Assembly (NCBI GenBank): GCA_913052445.1
Contig: CAJXDP010000003.1
Span: forward strand, 1-64,000
Length of the DNA stretch: 64,000 nucleotides
Reading direction: 5' to 3'
From: an uncultured Formosa sp.
GTDB taxonomy: Bacteria; Bacteroidota; Bacteroidia; Flavobacteriales; Flavobacteriaceae
Positions 9,360 through 18,369 of the stretch are shown here, piece by piece. Below the pieces are notes generated by a model. The model made no database searches and had not been told where the DNA came from. It saw only the letters and a program-made list of their open reading frames with translations. The stretch's first letter is position 1. Every line of letters starts with the position of its first letter. Made by a program: the position numbers and the translations under genes.

Positions 9360-10424
9360 ATGAAAGAAGATTTAAAAATATCTCTTAAAAAACCCTCTTA
9401 CCCTGTAAGTCCTTTGCTTAAAGCTTACTTAAAAAAATTTAACCGTACCATTCGTTTGCCTATTTTTTATGATGATTTACTTCGTTTTCAAGGCTCCGTA
9501 GAGGTTTTTGATAAAAATGATAAAAATACCCTTTGGATTAGAACTTATTATAGTGAATCTGAGCGGGTAGAGATTGATTTAAACCTCAAAAGAATTTATA
9601 CAACTTTGCACTCGGATGGAAATCAAAAAATCATTCCTTTTTTAAATATCGATGCAATTGATTATTGTACGTTTGGAAACTCTAAGCCATTTCGTGTAAA
9701 AATCAGGAATATCCTGAATGATAATTATGCCTATTTTTATGTAAAGAAAGCAGATGCATCTAGAATTTATGGCCTAGAATTAGAACATATGTTGTCTCCT
9801 CATAACTTAAATTTCTTAGTGTACAATGACACCTTAATTGAAGAGCACATCACAGGAATTCCAGGGGATGAATTTATTGAGAATATGTTGCCAAATTGTA
9901 ATGATTTAGAAAAGTCACAAATTGCTAAAGAGTTTGTGAAATTTAATGAACGTTGTATGATTCGTTTGTTGGGGGATATGCGATCTTATAATTACGTAAT
10001 CATACCAACTCATGATTTTGATAAGGTAGTATATTCTATACGTGCTATAGATTTTGATCAACAGAGTTTCGAGGGAAAATTCAATATGTACCGACCACAG
10101 TTTTTTAAAGAAAATTTTATAATGGTTAATTTGATTTCTGAAAAATTTGAAAAGATGTCTATTAACCAATATAAGTTAGAAGAAAGATCTATAATTGCTA
10201 AGCGCCTTATGAGTTATCAAAATAGGGTTGAACGACTTATAAAATGTATGATTTCAGATACAATCTCTACCCCAAAACACGAAACGTTGTTAAAATCTAA
10301 GATATTTGAATACACAAAAGATCCCGAATTCTTAAAGAGTAAAAATATGGGAGAAATATTAAAGAATGCTTTGGAGTTTGTAAAAAGAAATTATGAGACT
10401 GAGAATACTGAAGTAATTTTTTAA
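9360..10424 (+). CDS. Uncharacterized protein with a divergent kinase-like (APH/choline-kinase type) fold
   Basis: I do not recognise a named family for this 354-residue protein. The layout does match protein-kinase-like enzymes. A strand with YFYVKKA (about 125-131) could hold the ATP-binding lysine, followed by a helix with LELEHMLS and by LIEEHITGIPGDEF, like the hinge and brace of aminoglycoside and choline kinases. LLGDMRSYN (203-211) fits the catalytic loop hGDxxxxN, and RAIDFD (228-233) fits the metal-binding DFD/DFG. The usual loop His is Leu. If active it would phosphorylate a small molecule or lipid; the substrate is unknown. It has no signal peptide. Its end overlaps the convergent next gene by 4 bases. 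Confidence 0.6.
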   Translation: MKEDLKISLKKPSYPVSPLLKAYLKKFNRTIRLPIFYDDLLRFQGSVEVFDKNDKNTLWIRTYYSESERVEIDLNLKRIYTTLHSDGNQKIIPFLNIDAIDYCTFGNSKPFRVKIRNILNDNYAYFYVKKADASRIYGLELEHMLSPHNLNFLVYNDTLIEEHITGIPGDEFIENMLPNCNDLEKSQIAKEFVKFNERCMIRLLGDMRSYNYVIIPTHDFDKVVYSIRAIDFDQQSFEGKFNMYRPQFFKENFIMVNLISEKFEKMSINQYKLEERSIIAKRLMSYQNRVERLIKCMISDTISTPKHETLLKSKIFEYTKDPEFLKSKNMGEILKNALEFVKRNYETENTEVIF

Positions 10425-10939
10425 TTCCAGTTTTCATCAAAATCTTGCTGGTTAAAATCATTAATGTCATAACCATCAGAAAATTCATCGAAGATGTCTT
10501 CATTTTTTTCTGCTTCGAAAGTTTTTTCAGGAGCTTCGCTAGGTACTTGACCATGAACAAACAATAGGTTTGGGTAATCTGTACCTTGCGCTTCTTCAAC
10601 AACTTCAGCAAGTTCAACTAAAAACGTCCACATACTTAAAAAATCATATACATAGATTAATTTTGTACTCGATTCTGAAACAGAAGAGTCTATGTTAGTT
10701 TCGTTCATTAGTTGTATATCACTGCCCCCTTCACTCACATCAAATAAAGAGATTTCTTCGCCTTGATTCCAATCATTATCACTTAAGTAAAATGATGCCA
10801 TTTCACTTCCATCAAACCCAAATGACTGAGTGATAACGTTATGTAAGTCTTCCAGGGAATCTGTTTTTCGAATTTCTATATCTCTAAAAATATCTTCTTT
10901 TGTATCGTTGTCTAAGACAACCCTAAATCTATAAATCAT
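10421..10939 (-). CDS. pRiA4b ORF-3-like (PF07929-type) protein
   Basis: This 172-residue acidic protein begins MIYRFRVVLDNDTKEDIFRDIEI, the usual start of the plasmid pRiA4b ORF-3 family, with a DLHNVITQSFGF helix and DDNW-like segment (LSDNDWNQG). The C-terminus (about 140-172) is rich in Asp and Glu and probably disordered. The family is common on chromosomes and its function is not established. Despite the name, nothing around it looks plasmid-borne or mobile. It is a single gene with a TATATTTG -7 element just upstream. Confidence 0.8.
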   Translation of the reverse strand: MIYRFRVVLDNDTKEDIFRDIEIRKTDSLEDLHNVITQSFGFDGSEMASFYLSDNDWNQGEEISLFDVSEGGSDIQLMNETNIDSSVSESSTKLIYVYDFLSMWTFLVELAEVVEEAQGTDYPNLLFVHGQVPSEAPEKTFEAEKNEDIFDEFSDGYDINDFNQQDFDENWN

Positions 10940-10956
10940 AGGTCAATATTATTGTA

Positions 10957-10964
10957 CAAATATA
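10957..10964 (-). promoter_or_regulatory. -7 element upstream of the pRiA4b ORF-3-like gene
   Basis: The minus strand reads TATATTTG, a full TAnnTTTG match, 17 bases before the start codon. It lies in the 38-base gap after the heme A synthase gene. No clear -33 element is seen. Confidence 0.45.
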
Positions 10965-10977
10965 AGTTGCATTTTTG

Positions 10978-12012
10978 TTATGCGAGTTTGTTTTCTCTTT
11001 TTTTGTGAAGACACTCAAGAAGGATATAAAACTGAATTCCAAAAAGGAGAGATGCAATTACTAAATGGACGGGCTGACTTAAGAACGGAAAATCAAAATA
11101 GTACATCATTATGCCGGTTGATACTTCTAAAAGTACACAGTAAATGACTAGCTTTAGTTTATTAAATCCAAGACTTTTAGACTGGTTTATGTACCACAAA
11201 TATCCATTTAATAATAAAACTAAAATTGAAGTTGAACGGTGGATATAAAAGTTAAGTGTAGGCGATTCTAGCCACAATTCTTTTTGGTAGCCAATCATTT
11301 TTGTTTGTTCGTCTACAAACTCCCTTACTTGTGTCCCTAAAATAATTTGAATTAGCGATAGGATGAGTGCTATAGTTAGAATATTGTAAAACTTATGGTT
11401 ATAAGCTTGCTTCTTATAATTGGTTTTAGAAGCAAATATTAAATACAAAATAAATGCAACGATTATCAAGGCCATGACCATATGCATGGAGATCTTATAA
11501 GTTGCCAAGTTAGAGTCAACTACTGTTTTCCCAAGCCAAGCTTGAAAACCCATTCCAACTAGTGTTAGCGTCGAAATAATAGGAATCCATTTATTTTCTT
11601 TCCAATACAAAAAAGATATTATAGAGAAAATTAAAATAGGAACTCCTGAAAAGGCACCAATCAGTCGATTGATGTATTCTACCCAAGTATGAACAGGATC
11701 ATACGATACATAGTCGTGCTTACTATAGATTTCCCAATCAGCAGCTTCGAAGCTGTCTTTAGAAGTAAAATCATTTTTTGCTACAAAAAATGATTTGTTG
11801 TCCAAAAGAATGATCATTCCTTTTTCGTAGTTATTGTCAGGTTTAAATAATAACTGATTACTTTCAGTAGGAGGGATGTAGTATCCAAAACATTTAGGCC
11901 AATCTGGACAGCCCATTCCTGAGCCTGTCATGCGAACTATAGCCCCTGCTACAATAACAAAGTATATTAGTACCAATGAAATTTTTGAAATTATTCTAAA
12001 CTTATTTTTCAT
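10978..12012 (-). CDS. ctaA: Heme A synthase (COX15/CtaA family)
   Basis: This multi-pass membrane enzyme oxidizes heme O to heme A for aa3-type cytochrome c oxidase. About 344 residues start at the ATG at 12012; a TTG two codons earlier is possible but less likely. GAIVRMTGSGMGCPDWPKCFG with the conserved Cys pair lies in the first periplasmic part, and conserved His residues occur in VHTWVEYINRLIG, HMVMA and IHRSTS. The loop around residues 50-105 is longer than in alpha-proteobacterial COX15 but usual in Bacteroidota. The start overlaps the end of cca by 11 bases. Its presence implies an aerobic heme-copper oxidase elsewhere. Confidence 0.92.
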   Translation of the reverse strand: MKNKFRIISKISLVLIYFVIVAGAIVRMTGSGMGCPDWPKCFGYYIPPTESNQLLFKPDNNYEKGMIILLDNKSFFVAKNDFTSKDSFEAADWEIYSKHDYVSYDPVHTWVEYINRLIGAFSGVPILIFSIISFLYWKENKWIPIISTLTLVGMGFQAWLGKTVVDSNLATYKISMHMVMALIIVAFILYLIFASKTNYKKQAYNHKFYNILTIALILSLIQIILGTQVREFVDEQTKMIGYQKELWLESPTLNFYIHRSTSILVLLLNGYLWYINQSKSLGFNKLKLVIYCVLLEVSTGIMMYYFDFPFLSQPVHLVIASLLFGIQFYILLECLHKKRENKLA

Positions 12013-13426
12013 TCGCAATAGTTAGTCCTAGTTCAGTCCCTTTTTTTAACATTAATTCAAAAGCTTTTTCAGAGTCATTCGGAATAATTCCCTCCAAAAT
12101 AGATTCCTTTATATATTCTTTGATAATTCCTATTTTTTTGGAAGGCCCAAGGCCAAAAGCTTCCATAATTATTTTTCCAGAAATAGGTGGCTGAAAGTGC
12201 CTAACCCGGTCGCGCTCTTCAACTTCAACTATTTTTTCTCGTACTAGTTTAAAGTTGTTGTGGTACTTATTAAACTTGTATTTATTCTTAGTAGTAATAT
12301 CTGCTTCACACAGAGTCATTAAGTCTTGAATTTGTTCTCCAGCATCAAAAACTAAACGCCTTACAGCTGAATCGGTAATGTTTTCTTGTGCAATGACAAT
12401 AGGTCTTGAACTCATAAATATAAGTTTTTGAACATATTTCATCTTTTCATTCAAGGGCATTTTAAGTCGTTTGAACAAATGATATACCATTTTTGAGCCT
12501 TCTAGTTCGTGCCCATGAAAGGTCCAGCCTACTTTTTTACTAAATTTTTTTGTTGGTGCCTTTCCGATATCATGTAAAAGAGCAGCCCAACGAAGCCAAA
12601 CGTTTTCAGTGTGTTTAGATATATTATCCAAGACCTCTAAGGTGTGATAAAAGTTGTCTTTATGTTTTTGTCCTTCAACTTCATCAACTCCTTTCAACGC
12701 AGCTAATTCAGGTAATATATAGTCTAGTAGTCCAGTTTTTTCAAGTAGTAAAAAACCAATAGAAGGTTTTTTACATTTCAAGATCTTTTGGAGTTCTATA
12801 TTTATCCGCTCGTTAGTAATAATTTGAACTCGTTTAGATTGGTTTTTTATAGCTTTAAGAGAATTGGTTTCAATACTAAAATCTAGCTGTGATGCGAACC
12901 GAATAGCTCTCAACATTCTTAGTGGGTCGTCACTGTAAGTAATAGTTGGGTCTAAGGGGGTTTTTATGCATTTTAACTTTAGATCTTTTATGCCATCAAA
13001 AGGATCTAATATTTGACCGTAACTAGCTATATTTAAGCTAATAGCCATTGCATTTATTGTAAAGTCTCTTCGGTTTTGATCTTCTTCTAATGTACCATCT
13101 TCAACACTAGGATTTCTACTATCTTCAGAATATGATTCCTTCCTGGCTCCTACAAATTCAAGATCAACTCCTTCAAACTTAATCATCGCTGTTCCGTAAG
13201 TTTTAAAAATTTGAACATTAGGATTATTAGGAAGGTTTTTTGAAACGCGTTTAGCCAGTTCAATTCCACTCCCTACAGCCACAATATCTATATCTTTTTT
13301 TGCGCCAAGATTTAAAATTAAGTCACGTACAAACCCCCCAACAACGTAACAGTCATAGCCAAGTTCTTCAGCTGATTTAGAGATAACTCCAAAAATAGGA
13401 TTTGTAAGCGAATTTTTGTAATTCAT
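12002..13426 (-). CDS. cca: CCA tRNA nucleotidyltransferase with HD domain
   Basis: This enzyme adds or repairs the 3' CCA of tRNAs. It is 474 residues long. The nucleotidyltransferase head has GGFVRDLILN and the metal-binding DIDIV, then RRDFTINAMA for base selection. A C-terminal HD domain contains LLHDIGKAPT, which in relatives has phosphohydrolase activity. The gene is needed here because the tmRNA and the tRNA-Met in this window both lack an encoded CCA. It overlaps the downstream heme A synthase gene, and a Sua5/TsaC gene lies 28 bases upstream. Confidence 0.95.
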   Translation of the reverse strand: MNYKNSLTNPIFGVISKSAEELGYDCYVVGGFVRDLILNLGAKKDIDIVAVGSGIELAKRVSKNLPNNPNVQIFKTYGTAMIKFEGVDLEFVGARKESYSEDSRNPSVEDGTLEEDQNRRDFTINAMAISLNIASYGQILDPFDGIKDLKLKCIKTPLDPTITYSDDPLRMLRAIRFASQLDFSIETNSLKAIKNQSKRVQIITNERINIELQKILKCKKPSIGFLLLEKTGLLDYILPELAALKGVDEVEGQKHKDNFYHTLEVLDNISKHTENVWLRWAALLHDIGKAPTKKFSKKVGWTFHGHELEGSKMVYHLFKRLKMPLNEKMKYVQKLIFMSSRPIVIAQENITDSAVRRLVFDAGEQIQDLMTLCEADITTKNKYKFNKYHNNFKLVREKIVEVEERDRVRHFQPPISGKIIMEAFGLGPSKKIGIIKEYIKESILEGIIPNDSEKAFELMLKKGTELGLTIANEK

Positions 13427-13454
13427 TTTTCAGTTATATACTAACAGTTAAAAA

Positions 13455-14018
13455 TTATTTTCTAATAATTTTAACTTCTCCGTTGTTGCTCAATTTAATA
13501 ATAGAAGAAGGTTTACTCGATTGCTTCATACGCTCCAAATTTACGACATAGTCCACACCTTTTAAAATATACGACTCAATTTCTGCATAGGTTTTTGGTG
13601 TTGTTTCTCCGGAGATATTTGCAGAGGTAGAAACAATAGGTTTTTTAAATCTTTTTATCAAATTTGAACAGAATCCTTCTTTAACGATGCGAATAGCTAA
13701 TGTATTGTCTTCAGCAATAACATTTTCAGTGACCCTCAAAGGCTTGTCGTAAACGATTGTTGTAGGATTTGTTGCATGTTCTAAAATACTGTATGCAGCT
13801 TCTGGAATTTCTTCTACGTGATAATTTAACATCCTAAAATCACTCACTAAACAGATCATTTTATTTTGCTCGTGTCGGTTTTTAAACTTGAATAATTTCT
13901 CAACTGCAGTAAAATTAGTAGCATCACACCCTAATCCCCAAACGGTATCTGTTGGATATAAAATAATCCCACCTAATTTGAGTGTTTTAATAGTATTATT
14001 AATTTCAATATTTTCCAT
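13455..14018 (-). CDS. tsaC: L-threonylcarbamoyladenylate synthase (Sua5/YrdC/TsaC)
   Basis: The product makes threonylcarbamoyl-AMP from Thr, bicarbonate and ATP, the first step of t6A37 modification of ANN-decoding tRNAs. The 187-residue length is that of the short TsaC form without the Sua5 C-terminal domain. PTDTVWGLGCDAT (about 22-34) and STSANISGE (about 129-137) are diagnostic. It precedes cca, so two tRNA maturation enzymes may share a transcript. About 200 bases without a gene lie upstream. Confidence 0.93.
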   Translation of the reverse strand: MENIEINNTIKTLKLGGIILYPTDTVWGLGCDATNFTAVEKLFKFKNRHEQNKMICLVSDFRMLNYHVEEIPEAAYSILEHATNPTTIVYDKPLRVTENVIAEDNTLAIRIVKEGFCSNLIKRFKKPIVSTSANISGETTPKTYAEIESYILKGVDYVVNLERMKQSSKPSSIIKLSNNGEVKIIRK

Positions 14019-14217
14019 AAAGGATTTTCTTTGTTTGATACAACTTTATATAACTATGAAAAACTATATCTATTAGAAGAATTTATATTCAAAATTACAT
14101 AAAATTTTGTGAAGGAATACTTAAAAAATGAACTAGTTGGGGTCTGTTAATTACCAAGTTTTGTATTAAAATAAATCAATTTACGCTATGGTATTTTAAA
14201 GTTTTGGATAAAAAAAA

Positions 14218-14973
14218 TCATGATCTTTTTTTCCTTAATAACCAAAGCTTTACATATCTCACGAAGATGACATAACCCTGAACGTAGCCTATTGTTAATC
14301 CAACTATACCATCTCTAAAACCACTTTGTAATATATAATGTTTGAAAAACCCCCAAGAAGGTTTGATAATAAAATGATAAGGAGTTAATACACCTGTTTT
14401 TTTATCATAATCCTCAGATTGCCAGGTTGCATAACGATTCATTTTCTCAATATATTTATCAAAAGTGACATAAGTATTGTGATGTAATTTGTTTTTAAGT
14501 CTCCCTGTTTTGCCGTTCACTAAAATTTTTGCATGCACATGTCGATCTTCATACGAACAAAGGTCTCTTTTAAAAAGCCTAATTACACTGTCATTTCTCC
14601 AACCACTATAATTTACTTTTTCTCCCATAAAATGATTGTTTCTTCCAATCCAAAATGCAGCTATATCTTTAGGAGGACTATCTAATATTGATAATATTTC
14701 ATTTTTAAGCTCTGGTGTTACTCGTTCATCAGCGTCGACTAATAATATCCATTCATTACTAGCTTTAGGGATTGCCCAATTTTTTTGAGAAGCAGAATAT
14801 TCGTACTCCCGTCTAATAACTCTGGTTGCTAATTTTTCAGCTAGCTCAAAAGTACCATCACTACTAAAACTATCAACAACTAAGATTTCATCGGCAAAAC
14901 CTACAGAATTTATAACTCCTTTAATGTTATGAATTTCATTACCAGTTGGAATTATTACAGTTAATTTAGTCAT
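14218..14973 (-). CDS. Glycosyltransferase family 2 (WaaE/KdtX-like)
   Basis: This 251-residue GT-A fold enzyme begins KLTVIIPTGNEIHNI. The DXD-type motif is VDADERVTPEL (about 77-87). GWRNDSVIRLFKR and HVHAKILVNG match the LPS inner-core beta-1,4-glucosyltransferase-like group (WaaE/KdtX). Inference from family: it adds a sugar during LPS or other surface glycan assembly at the inner membrane. The residue after the first strand is G (PTGNE), where many relatives have YNE. Ten bases separate it from the next upstream gene. Confidence 0.85.
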   Translation of the reverse strand: MTKLTVIIPTGNEIHNIKGVINSVGFADEILVVDSFSSDGTFELAEKLATRVIRREYEYSASQKNWAIPKASNEWILLVDADERVTPELKNEILSILDSPPKDIAAFWIGRNNHFMGEKVNYSGWRNDSVIRLFKRDLCSYEDRHVHAKILVNGKTGRLKNKLHHNTYVTFDKYIEKMNRYATWQSEDYDKKTGVLTPYHFIIKPSWGFFKHYILQSGFRDGIVGLTIGYVQGYVIFVRYVKLWLLRKKRS

Positions 14974-14983
14974 AGTTTATTTA

Positions 14984-15757
14984 TCATTTAGAGCGTTTCC
15001 TACTAAGAATTTTATATTCTTCATAACACTCACTAATGGCGTCTAAAATTTGTAAATCATTTGCTGTTCTAATGAAATCTTGTGAATAGTTACACTCACT
15101 TATAAGGAGGTCTAAATCAATTTTATCAACTTGTAATAGCGCTATAAGCATTTCTCTGTCAAATCTAGAAGCAAGTAAATCTTTAATCTCATCTTGCTTT
15201 TTCATTTCACGAAGCTTTCTCATTTCCCTAGGTTTTTTTCCAAAGATATTATGTAAAAAATCAGCAGGATTAAAAATAGCCCCTAACACATTACGAACCA
15301 TACTAGGAGAGCGTTTCCTAGACTCATACCCACTGTTAAGTCCAGAAATACTGAAGCGTGTATTTTTTTGTATTGGAACTTGTTTGATGTCTATTTCAAG
15401 ATAGCCTGTAAGTTTCAACTTATTTACATTCACTTCTTCTAGGGCCAATGCTAGTTCAGTGAGTTCTATTATTGTTGAACTACCATATTTAATCCAGTCA
15501 TTACTTACCTTAACTTTTATGGATTTATATCCTAAATAGGAAAGGTGTAATGTGTCATTTGCTTTTGCGCGAATTTCAAATTCCCCCTCAAGATTAGTAG
15601 TAGTTCCAATAACTTGGTTTAGGTTTACAATATTTACACTTTCCATTGGAACTAATGTTTCAGATTTTATAATTTTTCCTTTCACAGTCGCATACTGCTG
15701 ACCAATTCCTAAGAGAGGAATCATAAAAAAAAATAAAAATTTAAAACGTATTTTCAT
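14984..15757 (-). CDS. Exported protein with carboxypeptidase-regulatory-like domain
   Basis: The protein has about 257 residues from the ATG at 15757; a TTG two codons earlier is less likely. A signal peptide (FLFFFMIPLLGIGQQ) is followed by a CarboxypepD_reg-like beta domain: ATVKGKIIKSETLVPMESVN, then GTTTNLEGEFEI and LHLSYLGYKS. The remaining C-terminal half is basic and helical, with no known domain. Such proteins are common in Bacteroidota envelopes. No catalytic residues are seen and the role is unknown. The gene probably shares a transcript with the glycosyltransferase. Confidence 0.75.
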   Translation of the reverse strand: MKIRFKFLFFFMIPLLGIGQQYATVKGKIIKSETLVPMESVNIVNLNQVIGTTTNLEGEFEIRAKANDTLHLSYLGYKSIKVKVSNDWIKYGSSTIIELTELALALEEVNVNKLKLTGYLEIDIKQVPIQKNTRFSISGLNSGYESRKRSPSMVRNVLGAIFNPADFLHNIFGKKPREMRKLREMKKQDEIKDLLASRFDREMLIALLQVDKIDLDLLISECNYSQDFIRTANDLQILDAISECYEEYKILSRKRSK

Positions 15758-15845
15758 ACTCAAAGATCATTCATAAAAGTAATAAAGAAATACTACACTG
15801 ATATTGACAATTAAAACTTTGACTTAAAATTAACAATTTAATTGA

Positions 15846-17651
15846 CTATCTACGACTTTTTCTGGGTCTTGAAAAACCAGCCCCTTTAGGTTTAAAATCG
15901 GAAGAACGCCTTGGAGATCTATTTGATGATCCGCTATCACTGCGTCGTGCTTTTCCTTCAGATCTAAAACTATTTCCTTTAGAGCGCTCATTTCGTCCTC
16001 TCCCGCCACCGCTAGAACGACGTCCACCGCCACTCCTGTTACGTTCACGACTCTTTTTTTCTGTAATTTCAACATTTATAAAACGTCCGTCTTGTTTAAA
16101 ATTTGTAAAGAATTCTAAAACTTTGGATTTGTGTACATTATCAGTATTAAAAAAAGCAAAACTATCTTTTACATCTACTTTGTAAACATCATCTTGGTTT
16201 AGTTGTAAAGTATCTCTAAGGAAATCTTTTAACTTCATCCAATCATAGCCATCTTTACTTCCAATGTTGATAAAAAATCGAGCAGAGTTGTCGTCTTTTG
16301 CATAATCATCTGAACGACTACTTTCTGAAGGAGAATTTAAATCTTTTGTTTTTTTGTAATAATTAAAGAAACGAGTAAACTCAACGGAAAAGAACTTTTT
16401 AATTAGCTCATCTTTAGAAACATCCTCAAATAATTTATTAATTTCATTTAAGTATGGTTCAATTTCATTATTGATTTCTGTATCATGAATTTTGTTAGCA
16501 AGTGCTTTTAATTGAACTTCACAAATTTCCATACCACTAGGAATTTCTTTTTTTGTGAATTCTTTTTGAATTATTCTTTCAATACTTTTAATTTTCCGCA
16601 CTTCACTTTTAGAAACAATCACCATAGAAATGCCAGATTTTCCAGCACGACCTGTTCGGCCACTTCTGTGTGTGTAGGTTTCTATTTCATCTGGTAGTTG
16701 GTAGTTTATAACGTGTGTGATATCGTCGACATCAATACCACGGGCTGCAACATCTGTCGCCACGAGCATTTGAATTTGTTTAGCTCTAAAAGATTTCATT
16801 ACTACATCACGTTGATTTTGACTTAAATCTCCATGCAATGCTCCTGCACTATACCCATCCTCGATCAGTTGTTCAGCTACTTTTTGAGTGTCTCTTTTAG
16901 TTCTACAAAATATTACTGAGAATATTTCTGGATTTGCATCAGCTAAACGTTTCAATGCCTGGTATCGATCTCTCGCTCCAACAAGGAAGTATTCATGAGA
17001 TACATTTTTACTTCCAATGTTTTTATGTCCAACTGTTACTTCAGTAGGGTTAGCCATGAATTTTTTGGCAATTATAGAAACCTCTTTTGGCATTGTTGCC
17101 GAAAATAGCCATGTGCTTTTATCTTCCGGTGTATGAGATAAAATTTCTGTGATATCCTCATAAAATCCCATATTAAGCATTTCATCTGCTTCGTCTAAAA
17201 CAGCATATTCAATTTTAGATATATCAACCAATCTACGACTGATCATATCTTTCATCCTCCCAGGAGTTGCTACTATGATTTGTGTGCCTCTTTTCACCTG
17301 CTTAGCTTGGTCTGTAATACTAGCACCTCCATAAATCGCAGTGACATTAAGCCCTTTACAGTGCTTTCCATAGAGTTTAATTTCATTAGTGATTTGCAAA
17401 CAAAGTTCTCTTGTTGGGGATAATATCAGTCCTTGAGTGGTACGACTTGATATATTTATTTTTTGTAGCATAGGAAATCCAAAAGCAGCAGTCTTTCCAG
17501 TACCTGTTTGTGCTAATGCTACTAGATCTCTATCTTCTTCAAGTAAAAGGGGGATTGTTTTTTCTTGTACTTCACTAGGAGTTTCAAAACCTAAATCTGT
17601 AATGGCTTGAATCAAATGATCATCAAGTCCAAGTTTTTGGAATGCATTCAT
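15846..17651 (-). CDS. deaD: DEAD-box ATP-dependent RNA helicase (CsdA/DeaD-type)
   Basis: This 601-residue RNA helicase has a Q motif (FQKLGLDDHLIQAI), Walker A AQTGTGKTAAFGFP, DEAD in VLDEADEMLNMGF, SAT, and HRSGRTGRAGKSG. A DbpA-type RNA-binding domain (about 455-530) precedes an Arg/Gly/Ser-rich basic tail (about 535-601). By family it unwinds RNA during ribosome assembly and cold adaptation. Its promoter appears to lie within the rdgB 3' end, giving a leader of about 100 bases that contains a 6-bp-arm palindrome. The low-complexity tail could favour condensate or RNA binding. Confidence 0.95.
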   Translation of the reverse strand: MNAFQKLGLDDHLIQAITDLGFETPSEVQEKTIPLLLEEDRDLVALAQTGTGKTAAFGFPMLQKINISSRTTQGLILSPTRELCLQITNEIKLYGKHCKGLNVTAIYGGASITDQAKQVKRGTQIIVATPGRMKDMISRRLVDISKIEYAVLDEADEMLNMGFYEDITEILSHTPEDKSTWLFSATMPKEVSIIAKKFMANPTEVTVGHKNIGSKNVSHEYFLVGARDRYQALKRLADANPEIFSVIFCRTKRDTQKVAEQLIEDGYSAGALHGDLSQNQRDVVMKSFRAKQIQMLVATDVAARGIDVDDITHVINYQLPDEIETYTHRSGRTGRAGKSGISMVIVSKSEVRKIKSIERIIQKEFTKKEIPSGMEICEVQLKALANKIHDTEINNEIEPYLNEINKLFEDVSKDELIKKFFSVEFTRFFNYYKKTKDLNSPSESSRSDDYAKDDNSARFFINIGSKDGYDWMKLKDFLRDTLQLNQDDVYKVDVKDSFAFFNTDNVHKSKVLEFFTNFKQDGRFINVEITEKKSRERNRSGGGRRSSGGGRGRNERSKGNSFRSEGKARRSDSGSSNRSPRRSSDFKPKGAGFSRPRKSRR

Positions 17652-17677
17652 TTCTTGTAATTTTATTCGATATATTA

Positions 17678-17692
17678 CTAAGTATTACTTAG
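17678..17692. repeat. Palindrome in the DEAD-box helicase leader
   Basis: CTAAGT and ACTTAG are 6-base arms around three bases, lying between the predicted transcript start and the start codon of the helicase gene. It could be an RNA hairpin or an operator. The evidence is the sequence only. Confidence 0.4.
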
Positions 17693-17759
17693 AAGCGTAT
17701 CGAACATACTTTAATCAAGCTTCATGTAACACAACCTCACCCTGAGGAATTTCAAGCGG

Positions 17760-17788
17760 CAAATATAGTGTTATTTTATTTAAACAAA
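17760..17788 (-). promoter_or_regulatory. Predicted promoter of the DEAD-box helicase gene
   Basis: On the minus strand TTTG (17788-17785) and TATATTTG (17767-17760) are separated by 17 bases, close to the Bacteroidota pattern. The -33 part lies inside the end of the upstream rdgB gene. The predicted leader is about 100 bases. Confidence 0.5.
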
Positions 17789-18355
17789 TTCCAAATGATT
17801 CACCAGATTTGTAACTGCTTTTCCCCGATGACCGATTTGATTTTTACGATCCAATGATAGTTCTGCAAAAGTATATATTTCTTCATATGGTTTGAAGATA
17901 GGGTCATAGCCAAAACCACCAGATCCTTTTTTCTGTTTTGTGATTTCCCCCTTACAAACTCCCTCAAAGGTAAATAGCTTACCATTGTAATTTAATGCAA
18001 TAACAGTTTTAAACTGCGCAGAACGATCGGACATAAGTTTTAGTTTTGATAATAATAAGCTCATATTTGATTCTGAACATTTCTCTGGGCCAGCATATCG
18101 TGCCGAGTATACTCCTGGAGCTCCATTTAAGGCAGTTACCTCTAAACCAGTATCATCTGCAAAACAATTCAGCCCGTAATGTTCTTTTACATACGATGCT
18201 TTTTGAATAGCATTTTCTTTAATTGTGTCTTTTGTTTCTGGAATCTCTTCATGACACCCAATAGATTCAAGGCTAACTAGAGTGATGTGCGAAGGAATTA
18301 GTGACTGAACTTCTTTGATTTTATCTAAGTTATTTGTGGCAAATACAATCTTCAT
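17780..18355 (-). CDS. rdgB: Non-canonical purine NTP pyrophosphatase (RdgB/HAM1)
   Basis: This 191-residue enzyme hydrolyses dITP, XTP and related damaged purine nucleotides to the monophosphate, keeping them out of DNA. FATNNLDKIKEVQSL at the N-terminus, DDTGLEV (about 67-73), APGVYSARYAGPE, GSGGFGYDPIF and LSLDRKNQIGHRGKA are the family motifs, and the length is normal. It lies 14 bases downstream of rlmH in the same orientation, so both are likely co-transcribed. Confidence 0.96.
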   Translation of the reverse strand: MKIVFATNNLDKIKEVQSLIPSHITLVSLESIGCHEEIPETKDTIKENAIQKASYVKEHYGLNCFADDTGLEVTALNGAPGVYSARYAGPEKCSESNMSLLLSKLKLMSDRSAQFKTVIALNYNGKLFTFEGVCKGEITKQKKGSGGFGYDPIFKPYEEIYTFAELSLDRKNQIGHRGKAVTNLVNHLEFV

Positions 18356-18369
18356 AGGCTTTTCATATA

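Noticed and set aside
10421..10939. pRiA4b ORF-3-like gene as a sign of a plasmid or transposon
   Set aside because: The family is common on chromosomes, and no transposase, repeat or attachment site is nearby.
15830..16075. Frame overlapping the 3' end of the DEAD-box gene
   Set aside because: It is the Arg/Gly-rich tail read in another frame, with no independent start signal.
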